In this document: one piece after another, positions 28,806-37,827 of the stretch
Layout: the number at the start of each line of letters is the position of its first letter
Numbering within the stretch: the stretch's first letter is position 1
Source: Lentibacillus sp. JNUCC-1
GTDB taxonomy: Bacteria; Bacillota; Bacilli; Bacillales; Amphibacillaceae
Direction of reading: 5' to 3'
Assembly: GCF_009741735.1 (NCBI RefSeq)
Contig: NZ_WHOH01000003.1
Span: forward strand, 1,364,001 to 1,428,000
Length of the DNA stretch: 64,000 nt
The notes under the pieces: model-generated
What the model saw: only the letters and a program-made list of their open reading frames with translations
Database searches by the model: none
What the model was told of the DNA's origin: nothing
Program-made: the position numbers and the translations under genes

Positions 28806-29567
28806 TTAAATTCCTCCATACCTTCGCTTTCGTCTTTGATATTCCTTAAAAGCTTTGATTAATAAATCCTCGTTGAAATCAGGCCATAATACCTCTGTAA
28901 ACCAAAATTCCGTATAGGCAGACTGCCAAAGCAAGAAGTTGCTCAAACGCTGTTCTCCACTCGTGCGAATTAACAAATCAGGATCAGACAATCCTTCAGT
29001 ATACAAGTATTTGGAAAACTCTTGTTCATCCAACGCGTCTATAGATAATTTAGAAGCTTTAACATCACTCATGACGCGTTTCATGGCTTCCATAATTTCA
29101 AATCTGCTTCCATAGTTTAAAGCGAAATTCAACAGTAAACCATCATTGTTCTTAGTTTGCTCCTTAGCATAGGCAACAGCTTTTTTTGTATGCTCAGGAA
29201 TATCATTCATATTTCCAATCGTTTCTATTCTAACGTTATTTTCTATCATTTCGGGTAAGTATACATGTATAAATTCTTTTGGGAGCCGCATAATGAATTC
29301 AACTTCTTTACTGGGACGTTTCCAGTTTTCTGTTGAAAATGCATAAAGGGTTAGGATTTTAACATTCATGTCTGAAGCAGCTTTAGCAACCTTCCTTACA
29401 ACGTCCATACCTTCTTTATGCCCGGCAATCCGTGGCAATCCCCTTTTTTGAGCCCATCTTCCATTCCCATCCATAATAATAGCAACATGTCGCGGTATAT
29501 TTTCCAGCTCATTCAGATGGGCGGTTTTTTTAGATTTGGCTTTTATAAAAGGTAGTTTAAATGACAT
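28806..29567 (-). CDS. uppS: Isoprenyl (undecaprenyl) diphosphate synthase
   Basis: Elongates farnesyl diphosphate to the undecaprenyl carrier for wall synthesis. In this 253-residue protein IIMDGNGRWAQKRG carries the catalytic aspartate at residue 33; LTLYAFSTENWKRP and LLIRTSGEQRLSNFLLWQSAYTE are further signatures. It has its own upstream region with a promoter candidate, separate from frr. Confidence 0.96.
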   Translation of the reverse strand: MSFKLPFIKAKSKKTAHLNELENIPRHVAIIMDGNGRWAQKRGLPRIAGHKEGMDVVRKVAKAASDMNVKILTLYAFSTENWKRPSKEVEFIMRLPKEFIHVYLPEMIENNVRIETIGNMNDIPEHTKKAVAYAKEQTKNNDGLLLNFALNYGSRFEIMEAMKRVMSDVKASKLSIDALDEQEFSKYLYTEGLSDPDLLIRTSGEQRLSNFLLWQSAYTEFWFTEVLWPDFNEDLLIKAFKEYQRRKRRYGGI

Positions 29568-29600
29568 ATTTGGTCCTCCGGTAAGCTTGGTTGATCATCA

Positions 29601-29634
29601 TGTATGAATGAAGTATAACTTACACTTTCATACA
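29601..29634 (-). promoter_or_regulatory. Hairpin in the uppS 5' untranslated region
   Basis: Stem TGTATGAA / TTCATACA with an inner stem AAGT / ACTT, about 35 bases before the uppS start and after the promoter candidate. It might affect uppS mRNA stability or translation; I know no named element that it matches. Confidence 0.33.
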
Positions 29635-29651
29635 CGTCATGATAAGTCTAC

Positions 29652-29660
29652 ATTATACCA
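29652..29660 (-). promoter_or_regulatory. Extended -10 promoter of uppS-cdsA-rseP
   Basis: The minus strand reads TGGTATAAT, a full extended -10 element, about 85 bases before uppS in the 299-base gap after frr. The -35 region (TCAATA) is poor, as is common with extended -10 promoters. The remaining gap holds the frr terminator and no gene. Confidence 0.55.
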
Positions 29661-29823
29661 TACAAAACATGAATTATTGATCCTGATTGATAAAAAATCT
29701 TAGGCCCGCTCCCAACTTCTATACACCATAGCACAAAGTCAACATTTTATTCCATAACCATTTATGATGGTGTCGATTGTGTTTTGAGCATAAATATATT
29801 TATTATATGTAAAAAATAGAAAA

Positions 29824-29844
29824 GCCCTCTTAATGAAAGAGGGC
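29824..29844 (-). terminator. Terminator of frr
   Basis: Perfect 8-bp stem GCCCTCTT / AAGAGGGC with a five-base loop, followed by TTTTCTATTTTTT on the minus strand, 22 bases after the frr stop. Confidence 0.88.
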
Positions 29845-29866
29845 AATATAAGGCATTGTATGCCAA

Positions 29867-30424
29867 TCAGACTTCCATAATTTCATTTTCTTTGGTTTTC
29901 GCAAGATTGTCTACTTCCTGGATTTGTTTATCAGTTTCTTTTTGTACATCCTCTTGCAGACTGCGCAAATCATCTTCTGTGATATCGCCATTCTTTTCAT
30001 CTTTTTTAAATTGATCATTGGCTTCTCTGCGGAGATTGCGGATTTGAACACGCGTTTCTTCAGAATATTTTCCAACAACTTTAACCAAGTCTTTACGTCT
30101 CTCCTCAGTTAGAGCAGGGATATTAATACGTATAACATTCCCGTCACTTGAAGGTGAAAGTCCAAGATCAGCTTTTTGAATGGCTTTTTCAATCTCACTG
30201 CTCGCACTTTTGTCATACGGCGTTATAACGAGAAGGCGAGGTTCAGGTGCCGAAACATTTGACAACTGATTCAATGGCGTCGTTGCACCATAGTAATTCA
30301 CGAACACATTGTCAAGCAAAGAAGGATTGGCACGTCCAGCTCTTACCGTAGCCAGATTTCGCGAAAAGGCCTGCACAGCTTCATTCATTTTGTTACGCAT
30401 ATCGGTCAATGTACTATTAGACAT
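29867..30424 (-). CDS. frr: Ribosome recycling factor
   Basis: A 185-residue factor that splits post-termination ribosomes with EF-G. Signatures include [12 protein letters not shown] near residue 28, PYDKS and the C-terminal long helix. It is one base after the pyrH stop region, in the rpsB-tsf-pyrH-frr order, and ends the unit with a strong terminator. Confidence 0.97.
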   Translation of the reverse strand: MSNSTLTDMRNKMNEAVQAFSRNLATVRAGRANPSLLDNVFVNYYGATTPLNQLSNVSAPEPRLLVITPYDKSASSEIEKAIQKADLGLSPSSDGNVIRINIPALTEERRKDLVKVVGKYSEETRVQIRNLRREANDQFKKDEKNGDITEDDLRSLQEDVQKETDKQIQEVDNLAKTKENEIMEV

Positions 30425-30425
30425 A

Positions 30426-31166
<741 letters not shown>

Positions 31167-31214
31167 TCATTTGGTTTTAATGTCTGTCCTGAGGTGTTTT
31201 TTTGTGAATGAATC

Positions 31215-31249
31215 CCAGAAAAGGGGCATTCAAGTGCCCCCTTTTCTGG
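31215..31249 (-). terminator. Hairpin between tsf and pyrH, terminator or attenuator
   Basis: CCAGAAAAGGGG(G)CA pairs with TGCCCCTTTTCTGG around a six-base loop with one bulged base. No long T run follows on the minus strand, so partial termination or RNA protection is more likely than a full stop. The one-base bulge is a 4-versus-5 homopolymer mismatch. Confidence 0.55.
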
Positions 31250-31266
31250 AAATGAGTTCATCACTA

Positions 31267-32151
31267 TTATTGTTTCATTTGGCTCATAACTTCTTCAGCA
31301 AAGTTATCTTCACGCTTCTCCATGCCTTCACCGACTTCGTAACGGATAAAGTCTCTCACTGTGGCGTTTTTATCCGCAACAAACTTTTTAACCTTTTGAT
31401 CTGGATCTTTAACAAAGTTCTGTTCTAGCAGACAAATCTCTTCAAAGAACTTCCCAAGGCGCCCTTCCACCATTTTTTCTACGATATTCTCCGGCTTACC
31501 TTCGTTGAGGGCTTGTGTTTTTAGAACTTCTCGCTCACGATTGACTTCTTCCGCAGCCACATCGTCGCGTGAAATATATCGCGGATTAACGGCAGCAATA
31601 TGCATTGCAATGTCTTTTGCAATATTTTCATCTGTTGTGCCTTCCAGAACAGTGAGTACACCAATTCGGCCACCCATGTGTAAATATGCACCGAAAGCAT
31701 CTTGATCTGTTTTAGTAAACAGTTCAAACCGGCGCAGGGAGATTTTCTCACCGATTTTAGCAATTGTGGCATTGATATAAGATTCGACAGTATCTTCGCC
31801 ATTATATAGTTTTTGATTCAGTGCATCATTTAAGCTCTCAGGCTTTTCACTCAAAATGTGTTTCCCGATTTCAGTGAGCAATGTTTTGAACTGGTCATTT
31901 TTAGTAACAAAATCTGTTTCACAATTTACTTCAATTAATACAGCACTATTTCCCTCAATTTCAATATGTGTTGAACCTTCAGCTGCAATACGGTCAGCTT
32001 TTTTAGCAGCTTTGGCCATACCTTTTTCACGAAGGAAATCTACTGCTTGATCCAGATCACCATCTGTTTCTTGCAGCGCTTTTTTACAGTCCATCATGCC
32101 TGCACCTGTTTTTTCACGCAATTCCTTAACCATCTTAGCTGTAATTGCCAT
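31267..32151 (-). CDS. tsf: Translation elongation factor Ts
   Basis: Guanine nucleotide exchange factor for EF-Tu. The 294-residue protein starts [29 protein letters not shown] sequence (UBA-like domain), with [17 protein letters not shown] and [11 protein letters not shown] motifs in the core. Its partner order after rpsB is conserved across bacteria. Confidence 0.97.
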   Translation of the reverse strand: MAITAKMVKELREKTGAGMMDCKKALQETDGDLDQAVDFLREKGMAKAAKKADRIAAEGSTHIEIEGNSAVLIEVNCETDFVTKNDQFKTLLTEIGKHILSEKPESLNDALNQKLYNGEDTVESYINATIAKIGEKISLRRFELFTKTDQDAFGAYLHMGGRIGVLTVLEGTTDENIAKDIAMHIAAVNPRYISRDDVAAEEVNREREVLKTQALNEGKPENIVEKMVEGRLGKFFEEICLLEQNFVKDPDQKVKKFVADKNATVRDFIRYEVGEGMEKREDNFAEEVMSQMKQ

Positions 32152-32217
32152 ACTAAATCCTCCTAATAATTGAATTAATGTTATATTTGTGCCAGTACGT
32201 TATCGCTTGTAAAAAAA

Positions 32218-32248
32218 GGGTGATAAAAGGCTTATCCCCTTATCACCC
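32218..32248 (-). terminator. Terminator/attenuator between rpsB and tsf
   Basis: Perfect 9-bp stem GGGTGATAA / TTATCACCC followed by seven T on the minus strand, 10 bases after the rpsB stop. As tsf has no clear promoter of its own, partial termination would set the rpsB:tsf ratio. Confidence 0.82.
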
Positions 32249-32258
32249 ACCTTTTAAC

Positions 32259-33038
32259 TTAAGCTTTTTCAGTTTCTGTTGCAGATTTTTCGCCGGCGTC
32301 TTCTGCTTTCGGCTCTTCTACTGTCTCTGCTTCAACAGCAGGCTCTTCAATTTCTTCTTCTTGTTTAGCCTCTAAAACGGCGTCAGCAATTTTAGAAGTC
32401 AGCAATTTGACGGCGCGAATCGCATCATCATTAGCTGGAATGATATGATCAATTTCATCAGGGTCACAGTTGGTATCAACGATCCCGATAATCGGAATGT
32501 TCAATTTGTGAGCTTCAGCAATCGCAATTCTTTCTTTACGCGGATCAATGACATAAATCGCATCAGGGAGACGCTCCATGTTTTTGATCCCGCCAAGAAA
32601 TTTCTCGAGGCGATCTTTTTCTTTCAGCAAGTCAACTGTTTCTTTCTTCGGCAATACTTCAAATGTACCGTCTTCTTCCATGCGCTCAATGTCCTTCAGA
32701 CGGGCGATCCGCTTACGGATTGTCTGGAAGTTGGTGAGCGTACCACCGAGCCAGCGCTGGTTCACATAGTACATGCCTGCTCTTGTCGCTTCATCGCGAA
32801 CAGAGTCCTGGGCTTGTTTTTTTGTTCCCACGAAAAGGACATTTCCCCCGTTCGCAACGAGGTCCTTAACGTATTTGTACGTTTCATCGACCTTTTTAAC
32901 AGTTTTCTGCAGGTCAATGATATAGATGCCGTTTCTTTCCGTAAAGATATATTTCTTCATCTTTGGATTCCAGCGGCGTGTTTGGTGTCCGAAATGAACA
33001 CCAGCTTCAAGCAGTTGTTTCATTGAAATGACTGACAT
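32259..33038 (-). CDS. rpsB: 30S ribosomal protein S2
   Basis: A 259-residue protein with the S2 signatures [19 protein letters not shown] and [14 protein letters not shown], and [15 protein letters not shown]. The C-terminal tail (about 225-259) is highly acidic ([17 protein letters not shown]), longer than in B. subtilis, which fits a salt-adapted Bacillaceae. An AGGAGG site precedes the ATG. Confidence 0.97.
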   Translation of the reverse strand: MSVISMKQLLEAGVHFGHQTRRWNPKMKKYIFTERNGIYIIDLQKTVKKVDETYKYVKDLVANGGNVLFVGTKKQAQDSVRDEATRAGMYYVNQRWLGGTLTNFQTIRKRIARLKDIERMEEDGTFEVLPKKETVDLLKEKDRLEKFLGGIKNMERLPDAIYVIDPRKERIAIAEAHKLNIPIIGIVDTNCDPDEIDHIIPANDDAIRAVKLLTSKIADAVLEAKQEEEIEEPAVEAETVEEPKAEDAGEKSATETEKA

Positions 33039-33069
33039 ATTGTCGTCCTCCTATTTGGTTAATATCCTC

Positions 33070-33134
33070 CACTTGCCTCTGCTTTAACCAAAGTCCATTT
33101 TTCCGAATGGCACCCTTCAGTAAATCAGCAAGTG
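33070..33134 (-). promoter_or_regulatory. Structured 5' leader of rpsB
   Basis: Within the rpsB leader CACTTGC pairs with GCAAGTG 58 bases apart, enclosing a smaller stem CCATT / AATGG. It lies between the promoter at 33178-33206 and the ribosome-binding site. Its position suggests autoregulation by S2, but I cannot match it to a named leader class. Confidence 0.45.
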
Positions 33135-33177
33135 TGTGTGATTAAGCAATAGTTGTATTGCATTTACACCAAAAATT

Positions 33178-33206
33178 AATATATCATATCATCAGCCTTC
33201 AGGCAA
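33178..33206 (-). promoter_or_regulatory. SigA-type promoter of rpsB
   Basis: The minus strand shows TTGCCT, a 17-base spacer and TATATT, each close to the vegetative consensus. It lies just downstream of the swrB stop and about 140 bases before rpsB, separating ribosomal-protein expression from the fla/che operon. Confidence 0.7.
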
Positions 33207-33211
33207 GTTTT

Positions 33212-33649
33212 TTATTTGTGTTGATCATTTTGCATTTTAATGACCAGATCGGCTTCGGTTTTTCCGCAGTTTAGATGTCTGGCAATCTCATCGGCATGGT
33301 ACCCCTCATGGTGCATATGCAGAATTTCACTATGGAGAGAGTGTTCGTATGTATCAGAAATGTCAGAAGCCAATGTGTCTGCCCCATGCTGAGAGTCTTG
33401 GGGCTTAACAGGTCTTTGTGTCGTTTGTTTTACTTGATCGGTACGGTGTTCAGTGTTTGAATACCCTTGATTTAGTTGTTCTCTTAAGTTTTCATTCTCC
33501 AGCTTGATTTCCTCCAAATAAACATCGAGTAACTCCAGCACTTCATGAGGCTTGTCTTTTTTGAAGGTTTTGATATGTGAGTATAAAAGATAAATGGCTA
33601 ATAAAGTAATAATATGAAGCATAAAACTCATGACTAATAAAGTGGTCAT
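33212..33649 (-). CDS. swrB: Swarming motility protein SwrB-like
   Basis: A 145-residue protein with one N-terminal membrane helix (LLVMSFMLHIITLLAIYLLY), a coiled-coil stretch (EEIKLENENLREQ) and a C-terminal helix-turn-helix-like segment (HHEGYHADEIARHLNCGKTEADLVIKM). This layout and the place between sigD/fapA and rpsB match SwrB, which activates flagellar type III secretion. Sequence identity to B. subtilis SwrB looks low outside the C-terminus. Confidence 0.75.
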   Translation of the reverse strand: MTTLLVMSFMLHIITLLAIYLLYSHIKTFKKDKPHEVLELLDVYLEEIKLENENLREQLNQGYSNTEHRTDQVKQTTQRPVKPQDSQHGADTLASDISDTYEHSLHSEILHMHHEGYHADEIARHLNCGKTEADLVIKMQNDQHK

Positions 33650-33660
33650 AAATATCCCTT

Positions 33661-33975
33661 CTATCTGCTTAAATCAATAGTGTTTCCCAGAAATGGATGT
33701 GCAGGCGACAGAGTTCTTTTGGAGGCATCTGCCTGATTGCTTTCGTTGTGTGCCAAATGTTTCTGATAGTGTTCTTTAGGATGTTCGAGATGATTTTTAA
33801 CATGGTCATAGTTGTTTACCTGAGCACGTTCCATTATCTGGCGTTTTGTGTGTGTTTGTGCCAAGTTATCTTGAAATTGCTGATGTTGTTTAAGCATTTG
33901 ATCTTGCATTTTTCCGGCTTCCAGAACACGCGGTAAAGCAACTTGCATTTCAATGGATTTCCAGCTCAATGACAT
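33661..33975 (-). CDS. Uncharacterised small protein between fapA and swrB
   Basis: A 104-residue hydrophilic protein, rich in Gln, His and Asn, predicted mostly helical with a likely coiled coil (QDQMLKQHQQFQDNLAQ). No signal peptide or membrane helix. It lies 11 bases before swrB and 17 bases after fapA, so it is the penultimate gene of the fla/che operon. I do not recognise the family; a flagellar-assembly role is suggested only by location. The ATG at 33975 follows a GTG also in frame. Confidence 0.7.
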   Translation of the reverse strand: MSLSWKSIEMQVALPRVLEAGKMQDQMLKQHQQFQDNLAQTHTKRQIMERAQVNNYDHVKNHLEHPKEHYQKHLAHNESNQADASKRTLSPAHPFLGNTIDLSR

Positions 33976-33992
33976 CACCCCACTTTACAAGT

Positions 33993-35369
33993 TCAATCGG
34001 TTTGAAGCGGTTGAATGAGTATGTCTCTGTTGAGGAGTCGCAGTTGAACGGCTTTTCTGTCATGCTGTATTGTTTCAGCATATTTTCCAAAATGGGCCAC
34101 AACATTACGGTATAAGGTGCCAAATACATTTAGGCAAGCTTTTTCTTCATTTCCATACATTGTGTTTACTTCATATAATTCTTTTTCAACATGTGCAAGC
34201 TTCTGCTTTGTCTGAGCGTACGACTTTTTTTGTTTGAGTTTCATTACGCTTATTTTATCAGATTGGGAATCATTTTTCCCGGCATTTGCCAGTTTATCAC
34301 CAAGCAAAGTCAGTTTTTCCAATGTTTCTATTAAATCTGCTTGTTGTTCGGTTAATGTAGTGATACGCTCAAGTTCCGACTGATCAGGCCCTAAGTAAAC
34401 TTTGGTCAAGGAGTTCATACGATTACCGAGATCTTTCACCTCTAGTGTACTTCCTGCTGAAATATGTCCGCCAATTATACTCCCTTTATGGCAATAAATA
34501 TTGTTTTTAGCTTCACAAGTGCTGTGAATAATAGATTTGTCTACATAAATATCTTGTCCCGCTTTGATAATCCCTTGATTGATATAGCCTGCGTGAACAT
34601 CAATACCAGCCGTAATGGAGCCAGAGGATTGCCCTGAGAGCCCTTCTGAGATATAGATTGATCCTCCTGCTGTTAAATGTGCTGCTTCCACGGTGCCGAA
34701 TACCTTGATGTCCCCTTCCGCTTGTACGGTATATCCAGTCGGAATTGTACCATGGATTATAATTGTGCCAACGAAATTAATATTCCCGGTTTTCATCGAT
34801 AAGTCCTCTGCGACATCATAGACATTGTGTATATTAATATGCCTTTTACTTACACTGATTTGGCCTTCCGAGGCTGCATAAAAAGAGGAATCTGCTGGCC
34901 TGAATACGACATTTTTACCTGCTTTGATTGTACAAGGTCTGCCTGGTGTGGCTGAAACAATTTTTCCGAATACATCTATACCATCTTTTCCGGGTTGCGG
35001 GTCAATGAGCGTGGCTAATTGTTCTCCCTTTCGAGCCGAAGGGATTCGCATGACATCTCTGAAACTGTTTTTCTCCCCTTGAAGATCTGTTGTTAAATTG
35101 GCTTTGAAAGAGATATCCCCGTCGATCCCATTAACTGGTTGATTGCCTTGAGCTATGACGAGCGGAAAGTTGATTGATTCAGGATTATGTACAAGACGAT
35201 TGATGGCTTTCCAATCAACCCCATGAACAATCTTTCGGTCTTGCAGCAGAGCCTTCATAGATTCTTCAGTTACGGGAGTATCAGAAAGGAGTTCTCTTGT
35301 TTCTGTCACAATGACTTGCATGTTTTGATCAGTAATTGTAATTTGATAAGGCATCATATCATCTGCCAT
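33993..35369 (-). CDS. fapA: FapA-family (DUF342) protein
   Basis: A 458-residue protein with the FapA/DUF342 organisation: an N-terminal domain, a right-handed beta-helix region with repeated glycine-rich turns (IHGTIPTGYTVQAEGDIKVFG, then SGSITAGIDVHAG), and a C-terminal coiled coil (about 340-410). The start at 35369 has a GGGAGG site seven bases away. FapA proteins are linked to cell polarity and flagellar assembly; B. subtilis has no fapA in this slot between sigD and swrB, but many other Bacillaceae do. Confidence 0.82.
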   Translation of the reverse strand: MADDMMPYQITITDQNMQVIVTETRELLSDTPVTEESMKALLQDRKIVHGVDWKAINRLVHNPESINFPLVIAQGNQPVNGIDGDISFKANLTTDLQGEKNSFRDVMRIPSARKGEQLATLIDPQPGKDGIDVFGKIVSATPGRPCTIKAGKNVVFRPADSSFYAASEGQISVSKRHINIHNVYDVAEDLSMKTGNINFVGTIIIHGTIPTGYTVQAEGDIKVFGTVEAAHLTAGGSIYISEGLSGQSSGSITAGIDVHAGYINQGIIKAGQDIYVDKSIIHSTCEAKNNIYCHKGSIIGGHISAGSTLEVKDLGNRMNSLTKVYLGPDQSELERITTLTEQQADLIETLEKLTLLGDKLANAGKNDSQSDKISVMKLKQKKSYAQTKQKLAHVEKELYEVNTMYGNEEKACLNVFGTLYRNVVAHFGKYAETIQHDRKAVQLRLLNRDILIQPLQTD

Positions 35370-35396
35370 AGCCAAACCTCCCATGATATACAGCAC

Positions 35397-36179
35397 CTAC
35401 TTTAAGACGGCATCATAGCTTTTTTGCAGTATGTGTTTGAGTTTAAATATACATTTCTTATGAATTTGTGAAATTCTGGAAGTCGTTAAGCCCATGACTT
35501 TCCCAATTTCTGTCAATGTAAGCTCTTCGTGGTAGAACAAACTCAAAACAAGCTGTTCATTACGATTAAGTTGTTTGATGGCTTCTGCAAGCTGGATCTT
35601 CATTTCCTTTTCTTGAACTTGGTCCTCGGGCATGTCAGCACTCTCATCGGGTATCACATATCCAATGCCCTCATTAGATTGATCGCTATCGTCATTAGGA
35701 ATTTCTTCAATAGAAAGGACATGGGCAAACAATATGTCTTTTGTATAGGTCTCGACTTCCTGAGAAGACATGCCTGATTGATCAGCTATTTCCTGTGAAG
35801 TTGGACGGCGGTGATAACGTTGCTCAAGTTCTGCTGATACGCGTTCAATTTGTTTGGCTTTTTCCCGTATTGACCGAGGCAGCCAATCCTCTTTCCGAAG
35901 TCCATCAATAATAGCACCTCGAACACGAAAGGAGGCGTATGTGTCAAACTTAAGTTCCCGTTCTATTTCAAACTTTCGAATGGCATCATATAAACCGACC
36001 ATCCCAAGACTTTTGAGTTCTTCCTTCTGGACATTCTTTGGCAAATGAACTGCAATTCGTTCCACATGGTAACTGACGAGATACATATAATGTTCGACCA
36101 GACTTCCCGCTGCTTGCCGATCTCCGTCTCGCAGCCATCTATCCCACAACTCTTGCTCAGGCGGGGTATGTTGTGTCAT
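35397..36179 (-). CDS. sigD: RNA polymerase sigma factor SigD
   Basis: FliA/WhiG-type sigma factor for late flagellar, motility and autolysin genes. The 260-residue protein has region 2 (LVSYHVERIAVHLP to GAIIDGLRKEDW), region 3, and region 4 with the helix-turn-helix LTEIGKVMGLTTSRISQIHK. It is near the end of the long operon, where read-through decides SigD levels in B. subtilis. Confidence 0.96.
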   Translation of the reverse strand: MTQHTPPEQELWDRWLRDGDRQAAGSLVEHYMYLVSYHVERIAVHLPKNVQKEELKSLGMVGLYDAIRKFEIERELKFDTYASFRVRGAIIDGLRKEDWLPRSIREKAKQIERVSAELEQRYHRRPTSQEIADQSGMSSQEVETYTKDILFAHVLSIEEIPNDDSDQSNEGIGYVIPDESADMPEDQVQEKEMKIQLAEAIKQLNRNEQLVLSLFYHEELTLTEIGKVMGLTTSRISQIHKKCIFKLKHILQKSYDAVLK

Positions 36180-36201
36180 GATTACATGCTCCCTTCAAAA
36201 C

Positions 36202-36702
36202 CTAAATAATCGTTTCTCCTTTGTGCACCGTACGTATGTGAAGTCTTCCTGTTTCTGGATCAAATTCAATGGTCCGCCCGCTATTGCCGCCCACATCCTC
36301 TGACATAATACGAATTCCATATTGTGCCAACTTTTCCTTTACTGCAGCGGTATTCCTTGGTCCAATACGCATCGATTCATTGCTTGTCGAAAATTGAAAC
36401 ATTTCTGCCCCGCCCGCAATTTTTGCTTTTAACACGGAGGGTCTTTTCCCTTTGGAGGTCAGTTTCTTAACGAGCACATCGATGGCTGTATCTGCATATT
36501 TAGACGTATTTAAATCAGCTTGTTTTGCTAATGAGGAGTCTGGAAGCATAATATGGGCGAGACCAGCCGTTTTTTGACTTAGGTCATAAATAACCACACC
36601 CACACAAGATCCTAGCCCGGATGTCCGGATCATGTTGGGAGATTTTACGATTTTCAGTTCTGCAATACCGACTCTCACAACGGGTTTTGGTTCATTCATC
36701 AT
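36202..36702 (-). CDS. cheD: Chemoreceptor glutamine deamidase CheD
   Basis: A 166-residue protein that deamidates receptors and activates CheC. The catalytic cysteine is in SGLGSCVGVV (residue 33) and the histidine in GLAHIMLPDS (residue 50). It overlaps cheC by ten bases, as expected for this functional pair. Confidence 0.95.
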   Translation of the reverse strand: MMNEPKPVVRVGIAELKIVKSPNMIRTSGLGSCVGVVIYDLSQKTAGLAHIMLPDSSLAKQADLNTSKYADTAIDVLVKKLTSKGKRPSVLKAKIAGGAEMFQFSTSNESMRIGPRNTAAVKEKLAQYGIRIMSEDVGGNSGRTIEFDPETGRLHIRTVHKGETII

Positions 36703-37330
36703 CGCGGTAAACCCCTAAGGCATTAAAAATTTTCGTGAAGGACCCGGGGTCAGGCAAAAGTAAAAAATGCCCATGTATACGGTTTGAATGGCTTTTGCCT
36801 TTAATTCGTGTGTCAATAATTATCGCATAGTCGCTATACTGTGATAAATCTACTAATCCACCACTTAATATTGCTCCTGCCATATCAATGCCTAAATCGG
36901 GCACTGATGAGACCATGTTGAGTTGTGTAAAGTCCGAAAGCGCGGATAAATATGATCCGGTGAGGATATTACCGATCTCCTGCAATGCTGAAATGGCAAT
37001 GGTTTTAGGTGGTGCTCCATTCAACAGCTGAATGTCAGGTTCGCCTGTAACTTGAGAGGCAATAAACTCTGCCTCTGCGATCGAGAGTACAAAATACACC
37101 TTGCCGGTAATGTCACCGGTAATGTTGATGACAACTGCAGCAACAGGTGTGTCAGGTCCCCCTACAATCTCCATCACCTCGTCAAAAGCAGCAATATTAA
37201 CAGTTGGTACGGCCATGTCCACTGTTTGATTGATCAATTGTGCCATTGCTGTAGCCGCATTGCCTGCTCCGATATTACCAATTTCTTTTAGCACGTCTTT
37301 TTCAATGCTTGATAATTCATGTTCCATCAT
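36692..37330 (-). CDS. cheC: CheY-P phosphatase CheC
   Basis: A 212-residue phosphatase with two copies of the active-site helix: LKEIGNIGAGNAATAM and LQEIGNILTGSYLSAL, each with the Glu-x2-Asn pair. An AGGTAGG ribosome site supports a start at 37330 or the adjacent ATG at 37327; the longer frame is not supported. Pairs with CheD in adaptation. Confidence 0.94.
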   Translation of the reverse strand: MMEHELSSIEKDVLKEIGNIGAGNAATAMAQLINQTVDMAVPTVNIAAFDEVMEIVGGPDTPVAAVVINITGDITGKVYFVLSIAEAEFIASQVTGEPDIQLLNGAPPKTIAISALQEIGNILTGSYLSALSDFTQLNMVSSVPDLGIDMAGAILSGGLVDLSQYSDYAIIIDTRIKGKSHSNRIHGHFLLLPDPGSFTKIFNALGVYRDDE

Positions 37331-37334
37331 GATC

Positions 37335-37802
37335 CTACCTTTCTGATGCATGCGCATGAAAGTTATCTTTAGTCAGCACTTTACTCAAGTCCAGCAGGAT
37401 CAGCAAACGGCTGTCTACTTTTGCAACACCCTCAATGTAATCAATATCAACCGTGCCAACCAGTTCAGGTGGGGGTTCGATGTCTGCTTCAGGAATATCC
37501 ATCACATCACTTGCTTTATCTACCAGCAGGCCTACTTCCATCTCATCCCAATGTACAATAATAATCCGGGTTGCATCATCAGCTGCCTTTGGTTCAATCC
37601 CAAATCGTTCTCTTAAATCAATCACAGGTGTAACCACCCCGCGTAAATTAATAACACCCTTCACAAAAGCTGCTGTGCCAGGGACCCGTGTAATTGGCTG
37701 CATGCGTTCTATCAACCCGATTTGTTCGACAGGGAGTGTGTAATAGTCGTTTCCTAATTGAAAAACAATTGACTTCCTGAAGCCCATTTCCTCTTTTGAC
37801 AT
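37335..37802 (-). CDS. cheW: Chemotaxis coupling protein CheW
   Basis: A 155-residue SH3-like adaptor linking receptors to CheA. FQLGNDYYTLPVEQIG, RVPGTAAFVKGVINLRGVV and DKASDVMDIPEADIEPPP are typical CheW features. It follows cheA after 25 bases. Confidence 0.95.
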   Translation of the reverse strand: MSKEEMGFRKSIVFQLGNDYYTLPVEQIGLIERMQPITRVPGTAAFVKGVINLRGVVTPVIDLRERFGIEPKAADDATRIIIVHWDEMEVGLLVDKASDVMDIPEADIEPPPELVGTVDIDYIEGVAKVDSRLLILLDLSKVLTKDNFHAHASER

Positions 37803-37827
37803 ATTCTTTCCTCCTCACAGCTTCTAT

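Noticed and set aside
32445..33026. Long plus-strand open frame opposite rpsB
   Set aside because: It is antisense to a certain ribosomal protein gene, has no family features and no ribosome site; it is a by-product of codon bias.
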